Shown here piece after piece: positions 1 to 7,830 of a DNA stretch of 11,453 nt. The stretch lies in NCBI GenBank assembly GCA_003024985.2, contig PXIH01S0003237.1; one strand, 5' to 3'. The notes below the pieces were generated by a model. That model worked only from the letters and a program-made list of their open reading frames with translations, was not told where the DNA came from and searched no databases. This DNA is from Euperipatoides rowelli (Eukaryota; Onychophora; Udeonychophora; Euonychophora; Peripatopsidae). The translations under genes were made by a program, and so were the position numbers. The stretch's first letter is position 1. Each line of letters opens with the position of its first letter.

Positions 1-60
1 CCCCTTGGCCCCCCCCCCCATATATACACCCTTGCCTCCACCCCTCTGCCTCCAAAACCT
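1..60. repeat. C-rich, pyrimidine-rich low-complexity tract
   Basis: The window opens with an almost G-free stretch dominated by C, including an 11-C run at 9-19, followed by CCTCCACCCCTCTGCCTCC-type sequence. On the opposite strand this is a G-rich purine tract. It contains a TATATA core at about 21-26, and a CCAAT-like motif lies at 67-71. Read on the minus strand, the order is CCAAT then TATA, about 45 bp apart, which is promoter-like. The start site would lie outside the window, so this cannot be judged. Confidence 0.6.
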
Positions 61-97
61 ACCTGACCAATAAGATTACAGGATTCCACCAAGCTAG

Positions 98-325
98 GTT
101 GGAGCTACTGGACTGAAGAAAGAAAGCCCTCTTTCTGCTCCAGCTGTCGATATAGAACTTCGTATTATTCAACAGGGTGTGGCGGTAAACGTCTTTCCAA
201 CTTCAAAAAGAATTACCAAAGGCATCTGGTGTAGAGACTTCCCGCCAGTGGTGACTATAATTATCATCCAAATTCATTATATTTATTTTATTGCCACGTA
301 TCTCAAGGACTTTATTCAGCCATAA
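98..325 (+). other. Unidentified ATG-less open frame in a GC-richer patch
   Basis: This frame is open for 75 codons between an in-frame TAG at 95-97 and TAA at 323-325. It has no ATG. The first two thirds (about 101-256) have mixed composition and a plausible residue mixture (SPLSAPAVDIELRIIQQG is part of it). The last third becomes AT-rich and hydrophobic (Ile/Tyr/Phe). The minus strand of the same stretch also reads protein-like in one frame with a single stop, for example from an ATG at about 275-277, so strand cannot be decided. It could be an exon, an old transposon coding remnant, or chance openness in a GC-richer stretch. I recognise no domain. Confidence 0.2.
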
Positions 326-666
326 ATCAAAAACCTTTTCATATTAAGGGAAAACCCGAAACGTGTAGCAAGAGCTTGTAGCTCCACCATCTTTTTTTTA
401 ATATAAATATAAAATTTACATTAAAGCATTGCTCGAACTGTATTCTGATCTATCCCTCCCAATTCCTTTGTAAAAACCCCCCCTTTTTTTTACAAATATC
501 CTTTAGATGTTCAATAAATATCTATTTCTAAAAGTAATCACTTGCATATATTCTCAGATACACATCTCACAGATTTATTAGTTTAGTTTAGATAATTATG
601 AAGGATCGAATCTAGCATTAGGCAAAGGGTTACATTATATTTATATTTGTGCATTGCTGTATAACC
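326..666. other. AT-rich spacer, no gene seen
   Basis: No reading frame or RNA gene could be supported here. The only notable element is a C7-T8 tract (about 477-491), which on the minus strand reads A8-G7. It might be the tail of a retroelement but has no other support. Confidence 0.5.
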
Positions 667-1640
667 TTTTTTTTCAAGCTTCCACGACCCACTAAAGCTA
701 CCGCCGTTTCGTAAAACCCCATATGCGATCGCGGGATTAGCTTTGCCCCTTCATTATTGGAATTGCTTTGGACTCATGGACCCCTTTTTTTGCCCCTTTC
801 CTAGCCTGAGTTCCAAACCGCACATCTCACTATTGGCTCCCCAAAATTGTGTTGTATGTCTCTTAACTATAATTGAACAAATCAAACCCTAAACAGTTTA
901 ATATTAATATCATAGTCATGTGACTAAATTGTACTTTAAAGTTGAACAAAAAACAAACATAAGAAAAATCATTCCAGCAGTATATTAAATGTTTACAAGC
1001 CCAATTGTTTGTCTGTCAATAAATAAGGGGAAATTTTTCTAATGGCCCAATCAATGCGTTTTAAAAGATAACCTCATCTGAATACTGTGTCTGGCAAATC
1101 ATTCCATATCTATTTCCTTTACAAATTGAGTTGGCGAGAACCCTATTACCCTTCTTTACTATCTTAATTGTATATCTATGGGTTCTCTTATTAGATCTAT
1201 TATTAATAAAAAAAATACACATTTCTATTTGTCACTATCTCTATATATAACCAAATCATTTCTGATCAATCGTTGCTTGGGTGTACAAATTTTTAGTCTG
1301 AATATACTCTATAATGAAAAGGTATTTTTTTGTGGTCGATCTGAAGGTTTTTTTCAAATTTTAAACTTTCTGATTTTTGATATTGTGTAATGGTTGAACC
1401 ATAATTCGATGATTGGTATATCATCTAAAGGATTCTGTAATTCTCTACAAGTATTATGTTCATCTATTGCACTGTATAGCTTCATATCAGCATAAAGATG
1501 TTTTTATATGTTTTTTTTTTTCACTAAATCTCGAACCACAATGTTGAACATGAATTCAGATAGTGCTCCACCTTGTGGTATGCCACCGCTGATCAAAAAA
1601 ACTATCCAACTCAACAATAATGAAAAAGTTACTGTATATG
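667..1640 (-). mobile_element. 5'-truncated non-LTR retrotransposon (LINE) remnant
   Basis: On the minus strand this segment contains, in the right order, a reverse transcriptase B/C region (about 1588 to 1530), the catalytic YAD region (1494 to 1483), a thumb-like region (to about 1350) and a typical LINE C-terminal tail with a WNDLP motif (1106 to 1089). These are followed by about 300 bp that could be 3' UTR. A T8 run at 667-674 (A8 on the minus strand) is the best candidate for the poly(A) end. That would make this the 3' part of one element, truncated at its 5' end near 1640 as is usual for LINE insertions. The 667-980 part is assigned only by position. A CpG-containing patch at 690-735 falls inside the putative UTR. 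The clade could not be determined by eye. The motif style fits CR1/Jockey-like rather than L1 or LTR elements. Confidence 0.65.
1000..1640 (-). pseudogene. Decayed reverse transcriptase ORF of the LINE
   Basis: Reverse transcriptase copies element RNA into DNA at a nicked target. The minus strand at 1591-1530 reads SGGIPQGGALSEFMFNIVV, the canonical G-I-P-Q-G block of non-LTR enzymes. After about 33 residues in the same frame, across one in-frame TAA in an A-rich stretch, comes LYADMKLYSAI at about 1497-1465. This is the catalytic YADD box with the second Asp changed to Met or lost. A diverged ELQNPLDDI..W segment follows, as in intact elements. Beyond about 1350 the homology continues only by changing frame, through an RGH-like block near 1190-1150 and WNDLPDT at 1106-1086, to an FK..LD..W-like tail near 1035. 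The broken catalytic box, stops and frameshifts show it is dead. An ATG-initiated frame at 1178-1390 on the opposite strand is an antisense shadow of this ORF. Confidence 0.75.
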
Positions 1641-1861
1641 TATCATTTATTTAATTTTTCTTTTATAGCTAGAAGCCAAACATCTGAAGGCCTCAAATAA
1701 ACACTTTTTTTTTAAAGTAGGCCTACCATGTGCATTATTCTTAATTTTTTTTTAAACAAAGTGCTTTTTCTAAATCTAATTCCTAAAACTTAGAATATTT
1801 TGTTATTTTTTCTTTCTTTTTCAACTGTGTAAGTGTAGCCTATAGAATGTGAGTGCTGAGA

Positions 1862-1872
1862 GGGGGGGGGGG
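1862..1872 (+). repeat. Poly-G tract, homologous to 3647-3660
   Basis: Eleven consecutive G follow GTGAGTGCTGAGA. The equivalent position in copy 2 has 14 G after GAGAGTGCTG, so the tract predates the duplication and has changed length. Confidence 0.85.
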
Positions 1873-2028
1873 ATAATTTTTCTTAAAAATAAGGCTTTTT
1901 TATTAGGAGTAAAGAAAGGCTTACAATTGAAAAGAATATTATTTCTTAAAAATAAATTATTGAAACCAAAATTATTACTAACTTGAATTTGAAATAAGGT
2001 TTTTTTAGGAGAAAGTAAGGCTTAGCTA

Positions 2029-2047
2029 TTTTTTTTTTTTTTTTTTT
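2029..2047 (+). repeat. T19 homopolymer
   Basis: A 19-T run, one of the longest of many A/T homopolymers here. Others include A17 at 5796-5812 and long T runs near 2091, 3231, 9213 and 10686. Confidence 0.9.
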
Positions 2048-2215
2048 AGTTTTAATTAAAAGGAAGTGAGAGTAGCTAGTGGATCTTTACTTTTTTTTTT
2101 TTAATTTTATTACAATATATTTTAACAAGTTGCAAAAAGTTTAAATTAATCTTTAAATCTATGAAAATTAATTCTGAACCAATGAAAATAAATCAATTAT
2201 AATTATGTTTACAAT

Positions 2216-2328
2216 CTAAAACTTCACCAATAAAACTGAGAAAAACATGAAGAAATTCCTCTTACAACTTGCTTTGTCTTCATAGATAAATCCTCATGTT
2301 TTTCTCAATTTTATTGATGAACTTTTAG
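2216..2328. repeat. Long imperfect inverted repeat (hairpin)
   Basis: Arm 1 (2216-2250) and arm 2 (2294-2328) are inverted copies with 32 of 35 positions paired and a 43-nt loop between them. The three exceptions are a C-C mismatch near the base (2222/2322) and two C-A mismatches. Read as RNA from the minus strand, the two C-A positions become G-U wobbles, leaving a 28-bp uninterrupted stem. Copy 2 of the duplicated unit keeps a diverged arm 1 (near 3871-3900) but no recognisable arm 2. It could be a fold-back repeat or a miRNA-like precursor. Nothing else in the sequence decides. Confidence 0.8.
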
Positions 2329-2868
2329 GGTTGGTGAATAAACTATACAATCATATCTCTCACAAAAAAGATTGTTATGCCCTTAGATTATTATGCCATC
2401 TCTAAAAGCGTACATTACACAGTACAAATTACCTAATCTTTTACTACTAATCCTGGTTCTGATCTTTAGCATTTAATATGTTTAGATCGTGTTGGCTAGA
2501 TTATTTACGCAAATACAATATTATTCAAAATTTGAACAAATCCAATTTTTTAACAGGATTTTCTAATTAATTTAATTATTATTAATTCTAAGCAAAAAAT
2601 GAAATAAATGTTTGAAGCTGGCTCATTTAACTTTTACTGTCGATTCCAAATTTAAAAAAAAAAATTTCAAGTCAAACCACAGCCTCCTTTCAGCTTAAGA
2701 CTACATTTTTTACATTTCTGTATTTGAAGTCACTTCATGAATGTATTTATTTATTTCTAAAATACTGTATAAGAAACATTAAGATGCCAGGAATAAAGCA
2801 TTTATACAGGAAAAAAATTGTAAAGCAGTTTAAAGTGAGACCTTTTTATTAAAAAAAAAATATTTTTT

Positions 2869-2890
2869 CACACGTCTATTTGGGCATGTA
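2869..2890. repeat. Decayed counterpart of the copy-2 hairpin
   Basis: CACACGTCT-ATTT-GGGCATGTA occupies the place of the perfect hairpin at 4481-4502 in copy 2. Only part of the pairing is retained. The correspondence supports homology of the two copies and suggests the hairpin was part of the ancestral unit. Confidence 0.6.
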
Positions 2891-2945
2891 TTCATTCGGG
2901 AATAAATTTTACATGCGAACATGCTAATCTTAGAGGTCTGATCTC

Positions 2946-3461
2946 ATAAATGTGCTCAAGAAGAAGAAAAAAAAACTGCCTGTAAACAATAAATGTACTA
3001 CTGTATATGTGCAAGAAATAAAGAAGCTGTCAGAATCTATCATACAGGCAACTAAAATGTGACAATATGTTTGGTAACAGGTCATTTGCATACTGTATGT
3101 ACAGTATGTATTTTACAGAAGTCTATCAGGGGTCTAAGAATTTGAAAAAAATTAGGTGACCTTCAGGTTCCCAAGTAAGTTATACAGTTTACAGGCCCAT
3201 AATTTTTGTTTAGGAACCCAGCTTTAAGTATTTTTTTTTTTTTTAGGAATGCTAGCTATAGCTATTATGGTTGCAAGCATTCAAATATTAAGTCTGTAAT
3301 TCTGGAGGGGGGGGGGGGTAAAGTGTTTTCTACACTCCTGATGTGCAATAATTAAATAATCAATGAATTCAATATACAGTATTATGATTATCACTTATTT
3401 TTCCTAAAAATGTAAATAAACTGAAAGGTAGCCTTTTCACACTTAGATTACAAAATCTGCA
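2946..3461. other. Spacer between duplicated units, no gene seen
   Basis: AT-rich sequence without a supported frame. It holds a poly-G tract of 12 (3307-3318), not matched to either copy's tract, and a perfect 9-bp inverted repeat with a 2-nt centre (CATACTGTA-TG-TACAGTATG) at about 3089-3108. Confidence 0.5.
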
Positions 3462-4580
3462 TTGATAGCTGGAAACCAAACATCTGAAATCCACAAACTT
3501 ATACTTTTAAAAAAAAAAGTAGATCTATGAAAACGCTTTGCCCGAATGTAATTTCTAAACAGAATAATCTGAGGATTTATTTATTTTCTTTGTTTTTAAC
3601 TGTGTATGATGACTATAGATTGAGAGTGCTGTAGAAATGTGTGTGTGGGGGGGGGGGGGGTATTATTATATTTTCTAAATAAGACTTATTAGAAGGAAGG
3701 AAATAAATGCTTGTAATTTAAAACCATCAAATTATTTCTCATCATTTTATACAAAAAAATTTACTAACTTGGGTTTGAAATTTTTTTTTTTTTAAATTTT
3801 GCAAATATATTTAGCCATGAAAATTAACACTGTACCGATTCAAATGAGTCAATTAATATTCCCAACTCTGTCAATTAATAAAAGTGAGAACAAAAAACAT
3901 TTTTATTAGGATTTCTGAGAGCAAAGTACAATATTTTTTTGATTTATCATAATAAAAAGATTTTGATTTTTAGTAAATAAAGGTACATAGAAACTCTCAC
4001 AAAAATACTTGATTCATTAAAGAAAGCATTTTACAAATGACCTGTTCTTTGTTTAGTAATCCTGCCACTGGTGGTGACCTTAACAATTAATTTAACATAC
4101 AGTAGGCAATTACTAATTAGCGTGATTATTTACTCAAATACTAACATTGTTCAAAATTTGAACAAATCCCAGGATTTGCTAAGTACTATTATTATTATTT
4201 TTTATTCTAAGCAAGAAATTAAATTTTGAAGCAGGCTCATGACTTAAAAAAAAAAAAGATTTGTCGAGGGATAAACTTTCATCATTGTATGTTTTATTGA
4301 TAAACAGCATAAGTGCACATTTATTACATCTCACTATTTGAAGCTTCTTCATGAATGTATTTATTTTTTTTATTTCTAAAATGTAAGATATCAGGAATTT
4401 AAGGATTAGTTCTATACAGGCTAAAATTATAAAGCATTTTAAATTATGAGATTTTTTTATAAAAAAACAAACAAATTTTTCACACGTCCGTTAGGACGTG
4501 TGCTTTAAAGGTTTTACGGGTCCAGAAATAAGTTTTACAGGCCCCCGGGACGTGCGGACCTGGCTATGTTCTGATTTGTC
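3462..4580. repeat. Copy 2 of the ~1.2 kb duplicated unit
   Basis: Collinear with 1660-2945 through the anchors listed for copy 1. It is shorter, lacks hairpin arm 2, and ends in a GC-richer segment (4481-4565) with three ACGTG-type motifs. By eye the two copies differ substantially outside the anchors, so the duplication is old. Neither copy contains a coding frame. Confidence 0.8.
4481..4502. repeat. Perfect 9-bp stem, 4-nt loop hairpin
   Basis: CACACGTCC-GTTA-GGACGTGTG is a perfect inverted repeat preceded by a T run. A related GGGACGTGCGGACC lies about 45 bp further on. The GC-rich boundary near the end of the duplicated unit resembles a DNA-transposon subterminal region, but no matching inverted end was found at the other side of the unit. 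Confidence 0.8.
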
Positions 4581-6025
4581 AATCTGCCAGTCTTAACATT
4601 CAAGTTGGTGGTCCGTGAAAAGCTAGTACTGTACGTACTGTACCTAATTCTTAAAAAAAAAAAAAATTGCTCTTGTAAAGCAGGATTAGGAAGATAGAGA
4701 ATATGTTATAATAATGAAAATGAAGGGGACAAAAATTTAATAAAGTTTGAAATAACAAGGTTTTGAAATAAGACAAACTATTAGTCAAATTAAAAAGGCA
4801 CTGGATATTAAATAAATTTTATTTTAAAATTTTCTATCACAGAAAAAAATTTGGAACTGACTGGTATAAACAGTTAAGTTAAAAAACAATAATACATTAC
4901 AGTTTTATAAGTCATTTTATTAATGTACCATAAAGATAAAGAACAAAACTTAAGAACTTATGTAAGGTACAATATCATTTTATGGTAGGTCTATATTTAT
5001 TACACAGAACAAATAGTGATTACACTAGTTTCATTTTGTCACTTGAATTTTTTTTTTCAATGAAATTAAAATCTTTGTAAGTAAAACTCAATGATTATTC
5101 TCAAACCCAACTTTTTTTTTATTCAAGTGCTGATTTTCTAAAATGTTTCCAGTTTGTGTTGTTTAATTCTTACAAAATTAGCAATTTTTTTTAAGTTTGT
5201 GTATAGTTTTTAGAAAAGAACATCGCTCAAACTTTAAAAAAAATGACCATTCCTTTTTATATTGTAATAATAATGCAGGGTATGAATTTTAAACACATCT
5301 ATAAATTCGGAAAGTGTAACAAAGGTGCCCTCCTCATAAATGATTAAAAAAATGTGCAGTGGTCCAAAATAGTGACTACTATATACTCATTTTAGCCCCT
5401 GAATTCATACCGAAATTTTTAATGTCTTAGCATACATAGGATAAAAAAATTATTCTAGACTATTAAATATTACCTTTTTTCCTCTCCATTGAAGGACTTG
5501 ACACTGAACAAATTCTCATTGATACTGTCTGAGATAGTAATTGCCAAAATGTTATAATGGAAGATCTTAAAATGTTTCATAATTCAAAGCTAAAAGGATA
5601 TACTGACAGTATAAAAATTTAAATTTTATATATTTGTTTAAAAAATATACAGTATAATGTAAAGCATTATTTCTATTAATTTTTAAAGCCAAACGAATGT
5701 CCATCCGCTGAACTGATCAATGCACTAGCTCCATGTAGTGCCATGCACTGTAACTATTTTAGCTTAAAGCTTATCTAGTGTATTTTAGTTTAATTAAAAA
5801 AAAAAAAAAAAACATCCTTCTAGCAGTTTGTTATGTGACAATTTTCAGATTGAAGCTGCTAAAAATATAGAAATGAATAAAAATTTTCTAAACGAATACA
5901 TGATTAGAAAAACAGAAAATTAATTTCATGTTAACCAGCAGGTAATAATTCAGTCTCAATTGCACAGACACAGAAGTAACAATGTCAGTATCATGGAGGC
6001 ATACAATAATACAGAGGCGAGGATC
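4581..6025. other. Long AT-rich stretch without a gene
   Basis: No supported coding frame, tRNA or clear repeat was seen. Minor structure includes a direct double GTACTGTAC at 4626-4643, an A17 run at 5796-5812, and a short perfect inverted pair GCACTA/TAGTGC around 5722-5741. Confidence 0.5.
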
Positions 6026-6370
6026 AAACAAGATGTCTACTACTTAGATAATTTTATATAAGAAAAGTTATGAATTAACTGATCAAGGCTATTTGCATAA
6101 AGACTATCGATTTCCAAAAGAATGGGTGCATTAAAATAATCTACACTATTAAAAATGGAAATTCATTTTCAAAATTAAGGGGTTAAGTCATTGACTATTC
6201 CTTTGTGGTAAAATGAAAACTGAAGACTTATTGGAAGGTCACGACCCATAGTTTAAGAAACCCTGATATACAGTATACAATGTAGAGTATTTTATGTTTA
6301 TGTACAAACTAGAGTAGCTAGGATGTTAAAATTGTGATAAAATGGGGCTTAGGTCTTCCAGTTTTTAGGT
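6026..6370. repeat. Duplicated locus copy A with hAT right-end remnant
   Basis: The left part (about 6026-6130) aligns with about 6435-6540, sharing for example GACTAYC..TT.TCAAAAG.ATGGGTG. Positions 6238-6323 match 7310-7394 with only two substitutions and one or two small indels. This covers the right terminus of the hAT element (ending CCCTG at 6265), the same ATATACAG and 50 bp of identical flank. Positions 6325-6370 then match 6966-7011, inside the hAT element, with one mismatch. Copy A therefore has the hAT right end and flank but no left end, followed by an out-of-order interior piece. Confidence 0.75.
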
Positions 6371-6674
6371 CTGTGCAATAGGAGTGAAAATAATTGGGTA
6401 TATGAATAAAATGTACATAATGTTAACTTGAGATGCTTTGCTTGGACAATTTTGACTATTTCCTTTTACAGTATATAGTAACAAAAATTATGGATTAATT
6501 AATCAAAATAGACTACCAATTATCAAAAGATGGGTGTCAACATACAAAGAGGCCAATTTTGTAATGCTAAGGGCAATGGATTAAAAAAAAGACCTACAAT
6601 TTATTAAAAATATAAATTTTATACCTATACGAGATAAACCAATTTTTTTTTTTCAAATAAAAAAAAAGACTACC

Positions 6675-6682
6675 ATATACAG
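6675..6682. repeat. hAT target-site duplication, left
   Basis: ATATACAG directly before the element's CAGGG start. It is identical to 7337-7344. Eight bp is the diagnostic duplication length of hAT transposases. Confidence 0.9.
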
Positions 6683-7336
6683 CAGGGTTTCTTAACCTTT
6701 TTGAGTCGCAATGCAGATTGGGGTAATAGTTTTTGTTTAAATAGCGACCCAATGTGATATACTGTATGATCAGATTAGATGGATAGCAGCCTTAATTTTT
6801 GTATTTAAGTCCTATCTTTAGTTATCCTAAATCCAACTATGTGTGAAATCCACGGCTAAACCCTATGATAATCTAGAGGTGAAATAATCGTTTATGGTCG
6901 TTTTCGATAATTTTGACACAACTTCCATCAGGCCTTTCCGTAATGATGAAAATACATGGGCAGAAGTTAAAATTGTGATAAAATGGGACTTAGGTCTTCC
7001 AGTTTTTAGGTTCCTCTTACAATGGCTACCTTAGTGGCAAACTTTTAAGAAATGTGGGAAATGCAACACAGCAAGTCCATGAGTCAATTAAAAAAAAAAC
7101 AAATTAAGAAGTGCTATCTGACACAGTGTTGCCAGATAGTGATAGATAAATAAAATGAGTGGAGAGTTGCCACAATAAGTTTTAGCGAATTCTGAATAAC
7201 AAAAAAACTGTTACATTTAACTCGCAGTGGCTTTATCTCAAAATTATTCTTTTTGTTGAAAAATATTTCGCCTCGCGACCCATGAAATATGCCAAGCAAC
7301 CCAATTTTGGGTCACGACCCAGTTTAAGAAACCCTG
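6683..7336. mobile_element. Non-autonomous hAT transposon, 654 bp, with intact ends
   Basis: The left end is CAGGGTTTCTTAACC. The right end reversed is CAGGGTTTCTTAAACTGGG. They share a 13-bp terminal inverted repeat. Subterminal GGGTCGCGACCC-like motifs occur at both sides (6705-6710, 6745-6750, 7274-7281, 7309-7320). The ends resemble the hAT-Charlie/SPIN style, where termini start CAG and run into GGGTCGCGACC. Perfect 8-bp duplications flank it. The interior encodes no transposase: the minus-strand frames at 7114-7299 and 7244-7462 are short, unlike hAT transposase, and the second runs past the element end. It must have been mobilised in trans by a related autonomous element. Confidence 0.9.
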
Positions 7337-7344
7337 ATATACAG
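7337..7344. repeat. hAT target-site duplication, right
   Basis: ATATACAG directly after the terminal CCCTG, matching 6675-6682 in all eight bases. The same octamer also follows the hAT right end in copy A at 6266-6273. Confidence 0.9.
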
Positions 7345-7396
7345 TATACAATGTACAGTATTTTATGTTTATGTACAAGCTAGAGTAGCTAGGACC

Positions 7397-7641
7397 CTGA
7401 TCTCCCCCTCCCCCCAAAAAATATTTTTCTGAAAATATCCAGAACAAAGATGAAAAAAACATAAGACCATTGGGCTCACAAAACTGGTCTATAAGTGAAT
7501 GAACATTTACCTGTAGGTGATTAATGATTTATTTTGTGCAAAGTAGGCTATTGGGATATCTGGGTCATTTTGAGCAAATTAAGATTTTAAATTAAAGGTG
7601 CTTGAAAAGATTTTATTTTAATTCTATGTGTATTTGATTTA
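7397..7641. other. Short AT-rich spacer
   Basis: Contains a C-rich tract (7403-7416). On the minus strand there is a donor-like CTACAG|GTAAATG at about 7512, preceded by a 15-codon open frame. The flanking composition is background-like and I do not call an exon. Confidence 0.4.
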
Positions 7642-7830
7642 GGGTATGATTACACTTGCGTCCGAGATGTCACGTCTCAAGCGTCCATCTGGAGCGCCTG
7701 ATTAATACATGGGTTCCTATGAGAGAGACTACATTTGACATTTGAGACGCCCCAGACGCCTCCCAAACGTCCAGTCCTGCGTTTTAATTATCATGTTTCA
7801 GACGCGAGGCTTTCCATCTCGAGCAAAATA
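7642..7830. mobile_element. CpG-rich transposon-end-like patch
   Basis: This segment stands out by composition and CpG density. It starts GGGTATGATTACACTTGCG and carries repeated ACGTC/GACGC motifs in both orientations, for example ACGTCTCAAGCGTCC at 7672-7686 against TTTGAGACGC at 7741-7750, which can fold back. Arrays of inverted GACGC-type motifs behind a short GG..ATTACACTTGCG terminus are typical of ends of small DNA transposons or MITEs. A possible partner is CGCAAGTGTAATC at 9013-9025, an exact inverted match to 13 bases of the terminus, but sequence on both sides diverges. The superfamily is not assigned. Confidence 0.4.

Larger units (their letters stand above)
1660..2945. repeat. 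Copy 1 of a ~1.2 kb duplicated unit
   Basis: This block is collinear with 3462-4580. Anchors shared in the same order and orientation are TAGCTRGAARCCAAACATCTG (1666 and 3466), a G tract (1862-1872 and 3647-3660), a 20-bp identical stretch TTCAAAATTTGAACAAATCC (2524-2543 and 4150-4169), CTTCATGAATGTATTTATT (2733-2751 and 4347-4365) and CACACGTC (2869 and 4481). The offset shrinks from 1800 to about 1612, so copy 1 is longer by nearly 200 bp of indels, including T-tract expansion and an extra hairpin arm. No ORF is conserved between the copies. It is either a local segmental duplication or two insertions of one non-autonomous repeat. Confidence 0.8.
6435..7396. repeat. Duplicated locus copy B containing the full hAT insertion
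   Basis: This copy has the left flank (to 6682), the complete hAT element and the right flank (7337-7394). The offset to copy A is about 409-420 bp on the left side and 1071 bp on the right. The difference is close to the 654-bp hAT length, as expected if the insertion separates the two flanks in B and is mostly missing in A. Confidence 0.7.

Noticed and set aside
20-75. Minus-strand promoter (CCAAT then TATA)
   Set aside because: Both motifs are short and common in AT-rich DNA, and the start site and any gene would be outside the window.
1178-1390. 70-codon plus-strand ORF
   Set aside because: It lies antisense to the LINE reverse transcriptase remnant, is Leu/Phe/Ile-rich and matches no family by eye.
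1862-3660. Poly-G tracts as G-quadruplex regulators
   Set aside because: Single uninterrupted G runs of 11-14 without separated G triplets. They look like homopolymer expansions and may be partly sequencing-length error.
1660-4580. Duplicated unit as a tandem array or LTR pair
   Set aside because: Only two copies with a 0.5 kb unrelated spacer. No LTR termini (TG...CA), primer-binding site or internal coding region was seen, so an LTR retrotransposon is not supported.
7114-7462. Two overlapping minus-strand ORFs of 61 and 72 codons
   Set aside because: They sit inside or across the end of the noncoding hAT element, overlap each other and have no recognisable domain.
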